From UBA2882 sp051877575 (GTDB lineage Bacteria > Bacillota > Clostridia > Lachnospirales > Lachnospiraceae): DNA of 64,000 nt. Under the pieces are notes generated by a model. It worked only from the letters and a program-made list of their open reading frames with translations, searched no databases and was not told the DNA's origin. Where the stretch lies: the NCBI GenBank assembly GCA_051877575.1, contig JBJEJA010000028.1, positions 219,810-283,809 of the forward strand. The letters are read 5' to 3'. A program made the position numbers and the translations under genes. Positions 1 through 8,435 of the stretch are shown here, piece after piece (the stretch's first letter is position 1; the number at the start of each line of letters is the position of its first letter).

Positions 1-360
1 GAGCCTGCGGGACTTGGTATGTGGCAGATCGGTGTAGCGTTGATTTCCGGCATTTCGGCGAAAGAGGTAGTTGTTTCCAGTTTTGCGGTACTATTTGGCA
101 TTACCAATGCCAATTCGGCAGAAGGAATGTCGTTAATCTTATCCAATATCCGAAGCAGTATTCCGGATTTCGGCGCTTTGAATGCATTCTGCCTGATGTT
201 ATTCTGCCTGCTGTATGTGCCCTGTGCGGCGACCATCGGAACGATTAAAAAGGAAAGCGGTTCCTGGAAATTTACCTTAAAAACTATCTGTTTTCAGCTG
301 CTTTTGGCATATGTTGCCGCAGTTCTGGTATTCCAGATCGGCTCGCTATTTATAGCTTGA
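1..360 (+). CDS. feoB: Ferrous iron transport protein B, C-terminal fragment
   Basis: The reading frame is open from the left edge of the window, so this is the 3' end of a longer gene. The 119 visible residues hold the conserved gate segment of FeoB (GISAKEVVVSS), a hydrophobic helix with a Cys-Ala-Ala turn (VPCAATIGTIKKE), and a last membrane helix ending IGSLFIA. FeoB is the inner-membrane Fe(II) permease with an N-terminal GTPase domain; that domain lies outside the window. No terminator is obvious before the next gene 54 bases on. The family call is firm and completeness cannot be judged. Confidence 0.9.
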   Translation, partial: EPAGLGMWQIGVALISGISAKEVVVSSFAVLFGITNANSAEGMSLILSNIRSSIPDFGALNAFCLMLFCLLYVPCAATIGTIKKESGSWKFTLKTICFQLLLAYVAAVLVFQIGSLFIA

Positions 361-414
361 TTTTCCGGCTTGTTTATGTCAAAATATTAACGAACATATT
401 TAGGGAGGAATCCG

Positions 415-1920
415 ATGAGAGGAATAGATACCGAAGTTCGAAAATCCAGAAAAAGAATATTTAAAGAAGTTGCCAATCTGGCATACAATTCCACAAATCT
501 GACTGATGATATGGAGGCTCTGCCTTATGTGATCGTTGATACCGTAGATCCTGACAGCAGGGATGATATTTACAGAGAAAGAGCCATTGTCAGGGAGCGC
601 GTGCGGCTCGCAATGGGAATGTCGCTACGTCCGGAAGATGCACCTGTTCATGTATCGGCCGGAGTAGAGGAAAGCAATATTGCGGAAAAATATTATGAAC
701 CGCCGCTGATGCAGGTAATTCCTTCCGCATGTAATAAATGTCCCGAAAATGATTACAGGGTAACGGATCGTTGTATGGGCTGTACGGCACATCCCTGTAT
801 GGAGGTGTGCCCCAGAGGTGCGATCAGTATGGTCGACGGGCATTCTCATATTGATCAGGAAAAATGCATCCGTTGCGGTAAATGCAAAGCAATCTGTCCT
901 TATGATGCGATTTCCCATCAGGTACGGCCTTGTGCGGCTGCCTGTGGTGTAGGTGCCATCAAAAATGATAAATACGGCAGGGCGTGTATTGACAATGAAT
1001 TGTGTGTATCCTGCGGACAGTGTATGGTAAATTGTCCTTTCGGAGCCATAGCGGATAAATCCCAAATTTTCCAGCTGATTCGTGCGATTCAATCCGGCAG
1101 GGAGATCATTGCACAGGTTGCACCGGCTTTTGTGGGGCAGTTTGGTCCCAATGTAACGCCCAATAAATTTAAAACAGCATTGAAAATGCTGGGATTTTCA
1201 GAGGTTTATGAGACTGCCATCGGTGCGGACATGGGCGCTATGGCAGAAGCGCACCATTATGTAGATAAGGTGGCTACCGGAGAACTGCCTTTCCTGTTGA
1301 CAAGCTGTTGTCCTTCCTGGTCCATGCTTGCCAAGAAATTTTTCCCGGAGACCATCGGCAGTATTTCCAATGAACTGACACCCATGGTGGCAACTGCCAG
1401 GGTGATCAAGAAAGAACATCCCGACGCGGAGATCGTGTTTATCGGACCGTGTGCATCCAAGAAACTGGAGGCTTCCCGCAGAACCGTCCGCTCGGATGTA
1501 GACTTTGTGATTACCTTCGAAGAATTGTCCGGTATGTTTGAGGCAAAAGGAATTGTTTTGGATGAAATAGAAGATACCGAAGTCATGGAGGGGGCAACCG
1601 GAGCAGGCCGCGGATACGGTGTTGCGGGCGGTGTAGCCAGTGCCATTGAAGAGGTTATCAGAGAATATTATCCGGATGTTGATGTCAATATCGAACATGC
1701 GGAAAGTCTGACAGAATGTAAGAAGATGCTGATGCTTGCCAAGGTAGGCAAGAAGAACGGATGTCTTATAGAGGGTATGGCATGTCCGGGCGGCTGTGTT
1801 GCCGGCGCGGGAACCAATATCGCCGTACCGCAGGCTGCGAAAGCGGTAAATACCTTTAAGGCAGAATCGGAAATCAAGATTCCGGCAATGGATTCGATGA
1901 AACAGGAGGAAATACAGTGA
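415..1920 (+). CDS. [FeFe] hydrogenase-like protein, probably group B
   Basis: A 501-residue iron-sulfur protein. The N-terminal third has no known domain. From about residue 106 there are several Cys clusters of ferredoxin type (CNKC, DRCMGC...CMEVCP, CIRCGKCKAICP, CVSCGQCMVNCP). The H-cluster signatures follow: TSCCPSW near 297, GPCASKKLEA near 345 (Gly where group A enzymes have Met), and MACPGGCVAGAG near 456. This pattern fits the monomeric group B hydrogenases of clostridia better than the classical group A enzymes. The likely reaction is reversible H2 formation with ferredoxin as partner; substrate and direction are inference. The HydEFG maturases are not in the window. The start follows a strong AGGGAGGA site. 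Its TGA overlaps the GTG start of gltX by 4 bases, so the two are translationally coupled. Confidence 0.85.
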   Translation: MRGIDTEVRKSRKRIFKEVANLAYNSTNLTDDMEALPYVIVDTVDPDSRDDIYRERAIVRERVRLAMGMSLRPEDAPVHVSAGVEESNIAEKYYEPPLMQVIPSACNKCPENDYRVTDRCMGCTAHPCMEVCPRGAISMVDGHSHIDQEKCIRCGKCKAICPYDAISHQVRPCAAACGVGAIKNDKYGRACIDNELCVSCGQCMVNCPFGAIADKSQIFQLIRAIQSGREIIAQVAPAFVGQFGPNVTPNKFKTALKMLGFSEVYETAIGADMGAMAEAHHYVDKVATGELPFLLTSCCPSWSMLAKKFFPETIGSISNELTPMVATARVIKKEHPDAEIVFIGPCASKKLEASRRTVRSDVDFVITFEELSGMFEAKGIVLDEIEDTEVMEGATGAGRGYGVAGGVASAIEEVIREYYPDVDVNIEHAESLTECKKMLMLAKVGKKNGCLIEGMACPGGCVAGAGTNIAVPQAAKAVNTFKAESEIKIPAMDSMKQEEIQ

Positions 1921-3386
1921 GTAAGGTAAGAACCCGATTTGCACCCAGCCCCACCGGAAGGATGCATGTGGGAAATTTAAGAACAGCACTATATGCTTAT
2001 TTGATTGCAAAACACGAAGGCGGAGATTTTATTCTTCGTATTGAGGATACGGATCAGGAAAGAGAAGTGGAAGGTGCGGTGGATATCATCAATCGTACGC
2101 TTCAGGCAACCGGTCTGGTCCATGATGAAGGCCCCGATAAAGATAAAGGAGTGGGACCTTACGTCCAGAGTGAGAGACAGGCACAGGGCTTATATCTGAA
2201 ATATGCCCAAATGTTGATTGACAAAGGAGAAGCCTATTATTGCTTCTGTGACGAAGAACGTTTAAAAGAATGTCATAAGGTTATTGAGTTGGAAAACGGA
2301 GAGACAAAAGAAATCAATGTATATGATAAACATTGTCTTTCCTTATCCAAAGAAGAAGTGGAAGCAAAGCTTGCTGCCGGCGTGCCCTATGTTATCCGTC
2401 AGAATACACCCAATGAGGGTACAACAACATTTCATGATGATATTTATGGGGATATTACCGTAAACAACGATGAGCTGGATGATATGATCCTGATCAAATC
2501 CGACGGTTTCCCCACTTACAATTTTGCCAATGTAGTGGATGACCACCTGATGGGAATTACCCATGTGGTCAGAGGAAATGAATATTTATCATCTTCTCCC
2601 AAGTACAATCGTCTGTACGAGGCATTCGGCTGGGAGGTTCCGGTATATGTGCACTGTCCGCTGATTACCGATGAGGAACATCATAAACTTTCCAAAAGAT
2701 GCGGACATTCTTCTTATGAAGATTTAATTGAACAAGGCTTTGTGACCGAGGCTGTTGTCAATTTTGTGGCTCTGCTGGGCTGGAGTCCCGCGGATAACAG
2801 AGAAATTTTCACCCTGCAGGAGCTGGTGGAAGCCTTTGACTATCACCATATGTCCAAATCTCCGGCAGTATTTGATTACGGCAAGCTGAAATGGATGAAC
2901 GGGGAATATATCAAAGCAATGGATTTTGACAAATTCTATGACAGAGCGTTGCCTTATATCAAACAGGCGATCAGCAAAGATCTGGATCTTGAGAAGATTG
3001 CCGGAATGGTAAAAACACGTATTGAGATATTCCCGGATATTCCGGATTTGATTGATTTCTTTGAGGAACTGCCGGAATATGATATCGCCATGTATACGCA
3101 CAAGAAGATGAAAACAAACAGTGAAACTTCCTTAGCAGTATTAAAGGATGTACTACCTGTTCTGGAGGCACAGGAGGATTATTCCAACGATGCGCTTTAT
3201 CAGGCACTTTGTGATTTCGTGGCAGAAAAGGGCTACAAAAACGGATATGTACTTTGGCCGATCCGTACCGCAGTTTCCGGCAAGCAGATGACACCTGCCG
3301 GGGCTACGGAAATTATGGAAATTCTGGGCAAAGAAGAGTCTTTAAAAAGAATACAAAAAGGGATTGAATTGTTGGAAAATGCCTGA
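1917..3386 (+). CDS. gltX: Glutamate--tRNA ligase
   Basis: A class I aminoacyl-tRNA synthetase of 489 residues, normal length for GltX. It charges tRNA-Glu with glutamate in the cytoplasm. The HIGH-type signature is FAPSPTGRMHVGNLRTAL at residues 8-25, followed by LRIEDTDQER. The KMSKS loop appears as HKLSKRCGHSSYEDL near residue 260. The C-terminal anticodon-binding helical region is complete. The start is a GTG inside the stop of the preceding hydrogenase-like gene (GTGA overlap). The 3' end overlaps the ATG of the helicase gene by 8 bases (ATGCCTGA). The three genes thus read as one operon, although their functions are unrelated. Confidence 0.97.
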   Translation: MSKVRTRFAPSPTGRMHVGNLRTALYAYLIAKHEGGDFILRIEDTDQEREVEGAVDIINRTLQATGLVHDEGPDKDKGVGPYVQSERQAQGLYLKYAQMLIDKGEAYYCFCDEERLKECHKVIELENGETKEINVYDKHCLSLSKEEVEAKLAAGVPYVIRQNTPNEGTTTFHDDIYGDITVNNDELDDMILIKSDGFPTYNFANVVDDHLMGITHVVRGNEYLSSSPKYNRLYEAFGWEVPVYVHCPLITDEEHHKLSKRCGHSSYEDLIEQGFVTEAVVNFVALLGWSPADNREIFTLQELVEAFDYHHMSKSPAVFDYGKLKWMNGEYIKAMDFDKFYDRALPYIKQAISKDLDLEKIAGMVKTRIEIFPDIPDLIDFFEELPEYDIAMYTHKKMKTNSETSLAVLKDVLPVLEAQEDYSNDALYQALCDFVAEKGYKNGYVLWPIRTAVSGKQMTPAGATEIMEILGKEESLKRIQKGIELLENA

Positions 3387-5124
3387 ATTGATACAAAATG
3401 AAGGGCAGATTGCTGCGATTCAACACAGAGCCGGGCCTATGCTTGTTTTAGCGGGTCCCGGCTCCGGGAAAACCTATGTCATCACACATCGTATCGTGCA
3501 TCTCATTTCTGAGTGCAAAATTCCACCAAACAATATTTTAGTCATTACGTTTACAAAAGCGGCAGCTATGGAAATGCAGGCCAGAGCAGTTTCATTGACA
3601 AAACAATGCGCTTATGTGCAATTCGGAACATTTCATTCTGTTTTTTACCAGATATTCAATCTGTCCCATCCGGATCATAGGCTGACACTTGTCTCCGACC
3701 GGGAACGGTTTGGATTCGTCAAGGCAGTTTTATGTAAAAACGATCAGCCAAAAGTCGAGAAGGAAACGGATGATAAGGTTCAGAAATGCCTGAAGGAAAT
3801 CAGCCGCAGAAAAAATCTGCTGCCGTGTTCCCAAAAAGAAGATACATCGGATGAAAAAATGACTTTCATCTATGGGGCATATCAGGAATGGCTTTCGGAA
3901 AATCAAAAACTGGATTTTGATGATATGCTCCGGCTCTGTTACGAATATCTGCTGGAGAATCCGGCAGAAAGAAAACAGTGGCAGAAGCGTTTTCAATATA
4001 TATTGATTGATGAGTTTCAGGATATCAATTTACTTCAATATGAAACGGTCAAACTGCTTTCGGGAAATCAAAATCTGTTTGCCGTAGGAGATGATGATCA
4101 GGCAATCTACAGCTTCCGGGGCTCTGACCCGATGATCATGCGTCGTTTTGTACGGGAATTTTCGGTAAAGCCGATCCGGTTGCATTACAATTACCGTTGC
4201 AGCGGGAATATTACGAAGATGGCGGCCGGACTGATCGGACACAATCAAAAGAGGTTTCAAAAACAGATCATTGCAATAAAAGAGGCAGGGGAAGAAGTAC
4301 AGATCAAAGCGTTCCCGGGAAGAAAAGAAGAGCATATTTATCTGGGAGAGGAAACACTGCGGTATGGAAAAGAAAATACGGAAAAGACCCAGGCGGTTCT
4401 TGTCAGGACAAATGGAATGGTCGATGTGTACAGACAGCTGCTGGGAGGTACGGGGGAGCAGGAGAATTCTGTAGGGGAAGATTTGCTTGCATATCTGTCG
4501 TTTATAAATTGCGGCAGAAAACGGGAAGATTTCCTGAAAATCATGAATAAGCCCGTGCGTTATATCAGCAGAAATATTTTGCTGGAGCAAACCGTGGATT
4601 TTTCTCTGCTTCAGAAACGTTTGGCAGATAAGCCCTGGATACGAAACCGGGTTGCAGAGCTGGAAAAACAGATCGCATTTGCAATGAAAATGGATCTCGG
4701 AGGACAGCTGCACTATATCTGGAACGTAATGGGGTATGAACAATATGTGTTAGACTGTGCTAACGGAGATTATCGGAAAATAAAGGAGGTTACAAATCGG
4801 TTTACCGAATTACTGGCAAAATCCAAAACCTGTAAAACATTGGAACAATTAAAAAATATAAAGGAAGAAGGAAAGGAAATCATAAAAAATGAAAAGCTGA
4901 GCATCATGACCTATCATGGAGCAAAGGGATTGGAATTTGACAGAGTCTATCTGCCCGATCTGTGTTATGGAAAAGTGCCTCACGGCAGAATGCTGTCAGC
5001 GGAAGAGTTAGAAGAAGAAAGAAGGATGTTTTACGTGGCGATGACAAGAGCAAAGGAGAGCCTGTTTCTGCTCTATCCGAAAGAACAGACCGTCTCTCCT
5101 TTTCTGACCGAAATTATATCGTAG
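3379..5124 (+). CDS. UvrD/Rep-type superfamily 1 DNA helicase, short form
   Basis: A 581-residue SF1A helicase with all main motifs: Walker A (GPGSGKT, about residue 27), motif II (LIDEFQD), motif III (VGDDDQAIYSFRGS), motif IV (LHYNYRC), motif V (MTYHGAKGLEFDRVYLPDL) and motif VI (ERRMFYVAMTRAKESL). It should unwind DNA 3'-5' with ATP. At 581 residues it is clearly shorter than PcrA/UvrD (about 720); the 2B region looks reduced and the C-terminal linker is missing, as in many Lachnospiraceae paralogues. ATG 3379 is preferred over the in-frame TTG at 3364 because it overlaps the gltX stop. The last 11 bases overlap the convergent DUF1292 gene. Its place in repair is not shown by the sequence. 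Confidence 0.88.
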   Translation: MPELIQNEGQIAAIQHRAGPMLVLAGPGSGKTYVITHRIVHLISECKIPPNNILVITFTKAAAMEMQARAVSLTKQCAYVQFGTFHSVFYQIFNLSHPDHRLTLVSDRERFGFVKAVLCKNDQPKVEKETDDKVQKCLKEISRRKNLLPCSQKEDTSDEKMTFIYGAYQEWLSENQKLDFDDMLRLCYEYLLENPAERKQWQKRFQYILIDEFQDINLLQYETVKLLSGNQNLFAVGDDDQAIYSFRGSDPMIMRRFVREFSVKPIRLHYNYRCSGNITKMAAGLIGHNQKRFQKQIIAIKEAGEEVQIKAFPGRKEEHIYLGEETLRYGKENTEKTQAVLVRTNGMVDVYRQLLGGTGEQENSVGEDLLAYLSFINCGRKREDFLKIMNKPVRYISRNILLEQTVDFSLLQKRLADKPWIRNRVAELEKQIAFAMKMDLGGQLHYIWNVMGYEQYVLDCANGDYRKIKEVTNRFTELLAKSKTCKTLEQLKNIKEEGKEIIKNEKLSIMTYHGAKGLEFDRVYLPDLCYGKVPHGRMLSAEELEEERRMFYVAMTRAKESLFLLYPKEQTVSPFLTEIIS

Positions 5125-5467
5125 TCTCGTCATCATCTTCTTCTGCGGCAACCAGTTCGTCGTATTCGCAGCTGTCCAGATATTCGTCAAATGCATCCTC
5201 GACTTTTTCATATTCGGCATCGTCTTCGATATAAGACAATACAGGCTCCTTATTTGGGTCGGATAAATCCTCTTCATAACCGTAAAACCACACGGTTCCG
5301 TCAGTGTTTTCACCGTTTTCATCCAAAGGCATCAAAGCAATATAATCCTTTGATTCTACGGTAAAAATGGTTATAACGGCACAGGTTACGCTTTTGCCGT
5401 CATCCAGCTCCAGAGTTACGGTCATTTCTTCGCCCTGGATTTCTTCGATTTCGTTTTCTTTTCCCAT
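5114..5467 (-). CDS. DUF1292 domain protein
   Basis: A 117-residue very acidic protein of the DUF1292 (YrzB-like) family, common in Firmicutes and of unknown function. The core lies at residues 12-75, with the typical pattern VTLELDDGKSVTCAVITIF and later DYIALMPLDENG. The C-terminal 30 residues are a run of Asp and Glu. The gene is convergent with the helicase and the two stop regions overlap by 11 bases. A 15-base inverted repeat (CGGACAC-A-GTGTCCG, 5477-5491) lies between the likely Shine-Dalgarno AAAGGAAC and the ATG. The usual neighbours of this family (YqgF, YrzL) are absent. Confidence 0.8.
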   Translation of the reverse strand: MGKENEIEEIQGEEMTVTLELDDGKSVTCAVITIFTVESKDYIALMPLDENGENTDGTVWFYGYEEDLSDPNKEPVLSYIEDDAEYEKVEDAFDEYLDSCEYDELVAAEEDDDETTI

Positions 5468-5476
5468 AATCTGTTC

Positions 5477-5491
5477 CGGACACAGTGTCCG
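5477..5491 (-). promoter_or_regulatory. Inverted repeat between ribosome site and start of the DUF1292 gene
   Basis: CGGACAC and GTGTCCG flank a single central base. On the minus strand the only good Shine-Dalgarno match, AAAGGAAC, lies just upstream of this repeat, about 25 bases from the ATG. Folding of the repeat, or binding of a protein to it, could change the effective spacing. This is visible sequence plus inference. Confidence 0.35.
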
Positions 5492-5608
5492 TTCCTTTCA
5501 TAATAATAGGCTGTGCCAGCATCCATATTGTAGCATGATTCCACAAAAATGTATAGATTCCCGGCATGCGTGAATTGTAAAAAAATTTTAAGTTTTTTTG
5601 AGAAATGA

Positions 5609-5637
5609 TTGACAATATAGGAAATTGTTCCTAGAAT
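5609..5637 (+). promoter_or_regulatory. Sigma-A promoter with operator-like inverted repeat (sirtuin-like gene)
   Basis: TTGACA at 5609-5614 and TAGAAT at 5632-5637 are separated by 17 bases. Within the spacer and running into the -10 box is TAGGAA-ATTG-TTCCTA (5618-5633), a perfect 6-base inverted repeat. Such a position is typical of a repressor operator. The repressor is unknown. Confidence 0.75.
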
Positions 5638-5677
5638 ATAGATAAGGGAATAACAAAGGAAAAAGGACGTGATTTAT

Positions 5678-6436
5678 ATGCAGTTGACATTTGAAGAAAG
5701 CATGGAAAGAGCGAAAGAAGTCCTGAAATCGGCAGATCAGATAGTTGCGTTATTGGGAGTCGGTGTCGTAATGGAATGCGGGGCATTGAATTATCTCAAC
5801 AATCAGGTAATCTATCGGATTGAGGATACCTATCACAGAAGTCCGGACGAAATTATGTCCACAGGATTTTATAGTGCGAGAACAGAACGCTTTTTCCAAT
5901 ATTATAAGGAAGAATATCTGGCAGACCGGTGCAAACCAAATGAGACCTTTGCGGCACTGAAAAAACTGGATGACGAAGGAAGGCTGAAAGCCTGTATTAC
6001 CACCAACACTCACGGTCTGGAAAAGGAAGTGGGGATCCGGAATGTGATCGAGTTATACGGTAGCCGTAATATGAACTGGTGTACAAAATGCGGTAAGCGG
6101 TTTTCGGTGGATTACATATTACAATCCAAAGGCGTGCCTGTTTGTGATGAATGCTATAATCCGATCAGGCCGGGGATCCGTCTCTATGGAGAAATGATTC
6201 GGAATGATGTGATGACAGAGGCGGCAAATGCCTGCCAGGAGGCGGATGTGCTGATTGTTTTGGGAACCAATTTCTATGATTCCATGGTTCGTTTTGCAAT
6301 CAATCATTACCAGGGAGATAAATTGATCCTGATCAGCAAACATGAACATTTCAGGGATAAGAGCGCGGATATTGTCATCCACGAGGAAGTGAAGGATGTG
6401 CTGCCCAAATTGCTTGTGACGGAGGAAGAGGGATAA
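5678..6436 (+). CDS. Sir2/sirtuin-fold protein with altered catalytic residues
   Basis: A 252-residue protein with the order of motifs of an NAD-dependent sirtuin: Rossmann start, small zinc domain, ELxGS and LGTN segments. The four zinc Cys are kept as CTKC and CDEC (residues about 135-160), as are IRLYGE and VLGTNF. Key residues are changed. The NAD loop GAGxS reads GVGVV (27-31), the Asn-Ile-Asp triad reads Asn-Thr-His (110-112), and the catalytic His of ELHGS is Tyr127 (ELYGS). Deacylase activity by the known mechanism is therefore doubtful; NAD or ADP-ribose binding remains possible. ATG 5678 is used; a GTG at 5669 is also possible. It stands alone behind its own promoter. Confidence 0.78.
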   Translation: MQLTFEESMERAKEVLKSADQIVALLGVGVVMECGALNYLNNQVIYRIEDTYHRSPDEIMSTGFYSARTERFFQYYKEEYLADRCKPNETFAALKKLDDEGRLKACITTNTHGLEKEVGIRNVIELYGSRNMNWCTKCGKRFSVDYILQSKGVPVCDECYNPIRPGIRLYGEMIRNDVMTEAANACQEADVLIVLGTNFYDSMVRFAINHYQGDKLILISKHEHFRDKSADIVIHEEVKDVLPKLLVTEEEG

Positions 6437-6473
6437 AGGAATACATTCGCTTTTCTTTCTGACCGGATTGTGT

Positions 6474-6479
6474 TATACT
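6474..6479 (+). promoter_or_regulatory. -10 box upstream of the GlgX-like gene
   Basis: TATACT preceded by TG-rich sequence (TGTGTTATACTG), 42 bases before the ATG. No good -35 is seen at 17 bases, so only the -10 is marked. Confidence 0.4.
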
Positions 6480-6520
6480 GTATCTATGTATACGTGAGGA
6501 TTGTTTGACGGGAGAAAAGC

Positions 6521-8434
6521 ATGAGCAACAACAGAATGGAAGATAAATTGATAGTAAGAAAAGGCCGTTTGTATCCATTGGGACTTCACAAGATACAAAA
6601 TGGCCTTTCAATTGTTTGTGATATGATCGGAAAAAAGAATAGCGGGATTATGATTTATCCGGATGAAGGGAAGGAGATTCGGATTCCCTTCAAAGAGGAG
6701 TATCGTGTGGGGGATTTGTATTGCCTGCAGCTGGTGAATTTTCCATATGAATCGTTTTCATATATGTTCTATCGGGATGATGAGCCGGTAACGGATGAAT
6801 ATGCAAGACTTCTGGATACATCCAAGCGGTTTGGTGACCGGAAAAAGAGCCGCAAGAATGCAAGATGTCTTTATAAAGATGCGGAATACGAATGGGAAGG
6901 GGACAGTCCTTTAGAAATACCGTTTCATGAGACAATTTTGTACAAGCTGCATGTCAGAGGTTTTACCAGACATGCTTCCTCGGGAGTAACGGCTAGGGGC
7001 ACTTTTGCAGGGATTATAGAAAAAATTCCGTATATAAAGGCTCTGGGGATTACCGCAATCGAATGTATGCCTATTTATGAATTTGATGATGTTATTTTTA
7101 ATCCGTCATATAAAAATGTTGATCGGAGTTTGCTGCCGTTTATGTCTGAAAATCAGCAGACATGGGAACATAAGACAAATTATTGGGGCTATTCCCGCGG
7201 AAATTATATGGCTCCCAAGAGGGCATATTCATATTCGGACAGGCCCGACATAGAATGTAAAGATATGATCAAGGCGCTGCACAAAAACGGGATTGAACTG
7301 ATACCGGAATTTTATTTTCCGCCGGAGATCAGACCGGGATTTATATTGGATGTCTGCCGATACTGGGTAGAAGCGTATCATGTGGACGGATTTAAACTTA
7401 TGGGCTGCGGTCTGCCCGTCAAACTGCTTGCAACCGATCCGTATTTGAAGAGAACGAAGCTGATATTTGAAAATCTGGATAAAGAAGAACTGTATGAGAC
7501 AGACGGCGACGCGCCGGTATTTAAAAACATTGCTTCCGTATCTCCGGGATTTTTATACGATACCAGAAAGTTTTTAAAGGGAGACGAAGGAATGCTGTCG
7601 TCTGTAGCGGGGCACTTTCGTAAGAATCCGGCTGATATCGGAATTGTCAATGAGATTACATCCTATCAGGGCTTTACACTTGCCGATCTGGTGTCCTATG
7701 ACAGAAAGCATAATGAAGCCAACGGAGAAGACAATCGTGACGGCAGCGATTATAATTTCAGCTGGAATTGCGGTGTGGAAGGAAAGAGCCGTAAAAAGGC
7801 AGTATTGGCACTCCGGGAGCAACAGAGTAAAAATGCGCTTATGATGTTGTTGCTATCCCAGGGGACACCGGTGCTTCTGGCAGGAGATGAATTCGGCAAT
7901 TCGGCGGACGGAAATAATAATCCCTATTGTCAGGACAACAGCGTGAGCTGGCTGAACTGGAAACATACGGAAAGCGGTCTGAGGCTCCGCGGGTTTGTAA
8001 GTGATTTGATTGCCTTGCGGAAAGCACATCCGATTTTGCATATGAAGGAACCGCTGCGTCAGATGGATTATGTATCCTGCGGTTATCCGGATCTTTCCTA
8101 TCACGGAGAACAGGCATGGTATCCGCGCTTTGAGAATTATAACCGCCATATGGGGATCATGTATTGCGGGAAATATGCAAAGATCGGAAGAAAAAAGGAA
8201 GATGCTTTTATCTATGTGGCATATAATGCACATTGGATAGATCATGATTTTGCGTTGCCCAAACTGCCTGCCGGAATGCAATGGGAAATTGCGATTGCTT
8301 CCTGCGGACAGAAGGATGGGGAAGCCGTTGTTGAGGATATTCGTGAGGAAAAGGAGAACGAAAAGGCAGTATCGCCTTATCATTTGAAGGTACATCCGAG
8401 AACGATTGTAGTTTTAGTGGGGGAGCATCAATAA
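6521..8434 (+). CDS. GlgX/isoamylase-like GH13 protein lacking catalytic residues
   Basis: A 637-residue relative of glycogen debranching enzymes (GH13). It keeps an N-terminal beta domain, a barrel and the GlgX signature DLVSYDRKHNEANGE followed by NRDGSDYNFSWNCG. Three catalytic positions are altered. The nucleophile motif GFRFD reads GFKLM (Met294). The transition-state pair His-Asp of the HDGFTL motif reads Tyr382-Gln383. Region I (DVVYNH) reads IPEFYFPP. The general acid Glu317 (LIFENLD) seems kept. The reading frame is intact, so this is a selected gene, not decay. A glucan-binding or regulatory role is inference. The next gene begins 1 base after the stop. Confidence 0.82.
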   Translation: MSNNRMEDKLIVRKGRLYPLGLHKIQNGLSIVCDMIGKKNSGIMIYPDEGKEIRIPFKEEYRVGDLYCLQLVNFPYESFSYMFYRDDEPVTDEYARLLDTSKRFGDRKKSRKNARCLYKDAEYEWEGDSPLEIPFHETILYKLHVRGFTRHASSGVTARGTFAGIIEKIPYIKALGITAIECMPIYEFDDVIFNPSYKNVDRSLLPFMSENQQTWEHKTNYWGYSRGNYMAPKRAYSYSDRPDIECKDMIKALHKNGIELIPEFYFPPEIRPGFILDVCRYWVEAYHVDGFKLMGCGLPVKLLATDPYLKRTKLIFENLDKEELYETDGDAPVFKNIASVSPGFLYDTRKFLKGDEGMLSSVAGHFRKNPADIGIVNEITSYQGFTLADLVSYDRKHNEANGEDNRDGSDYNFSWNCGVEGKSRKKAVLALREQQSKNALMMLLLSQGTPVLLAGDEFGNSADGNNNPYCQDNSVSWLNWKHTESGLRLRGFVSDLIALRKAHPILHMKEPLRQMDYVSCGYPDLSYHGEQAWYPRFENYNRHMGIMYCGKYAKIGRKKEDAFIYVAYNAHWIDHDFALPKLPAGMQWEIAIASCGQKDGEAVVEDIREEKENEKAVSPYHLKVHPRTIVVLVGEHQ

Positions 8435-8435
8435 A

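Noticed and set aside
1198..2010. Long minus-strand reading frame opposite the hydrogenase-like gene
   Set aside because: It lies wholly in the shadow of two well-supported plus-strand genes, has no ribosome site and no recognisable domain.
4030..4743. 237-codon minus-strand frame within the helicase gene
   Set aside because: Fully antisense to conserved helicase motifs; no start context.
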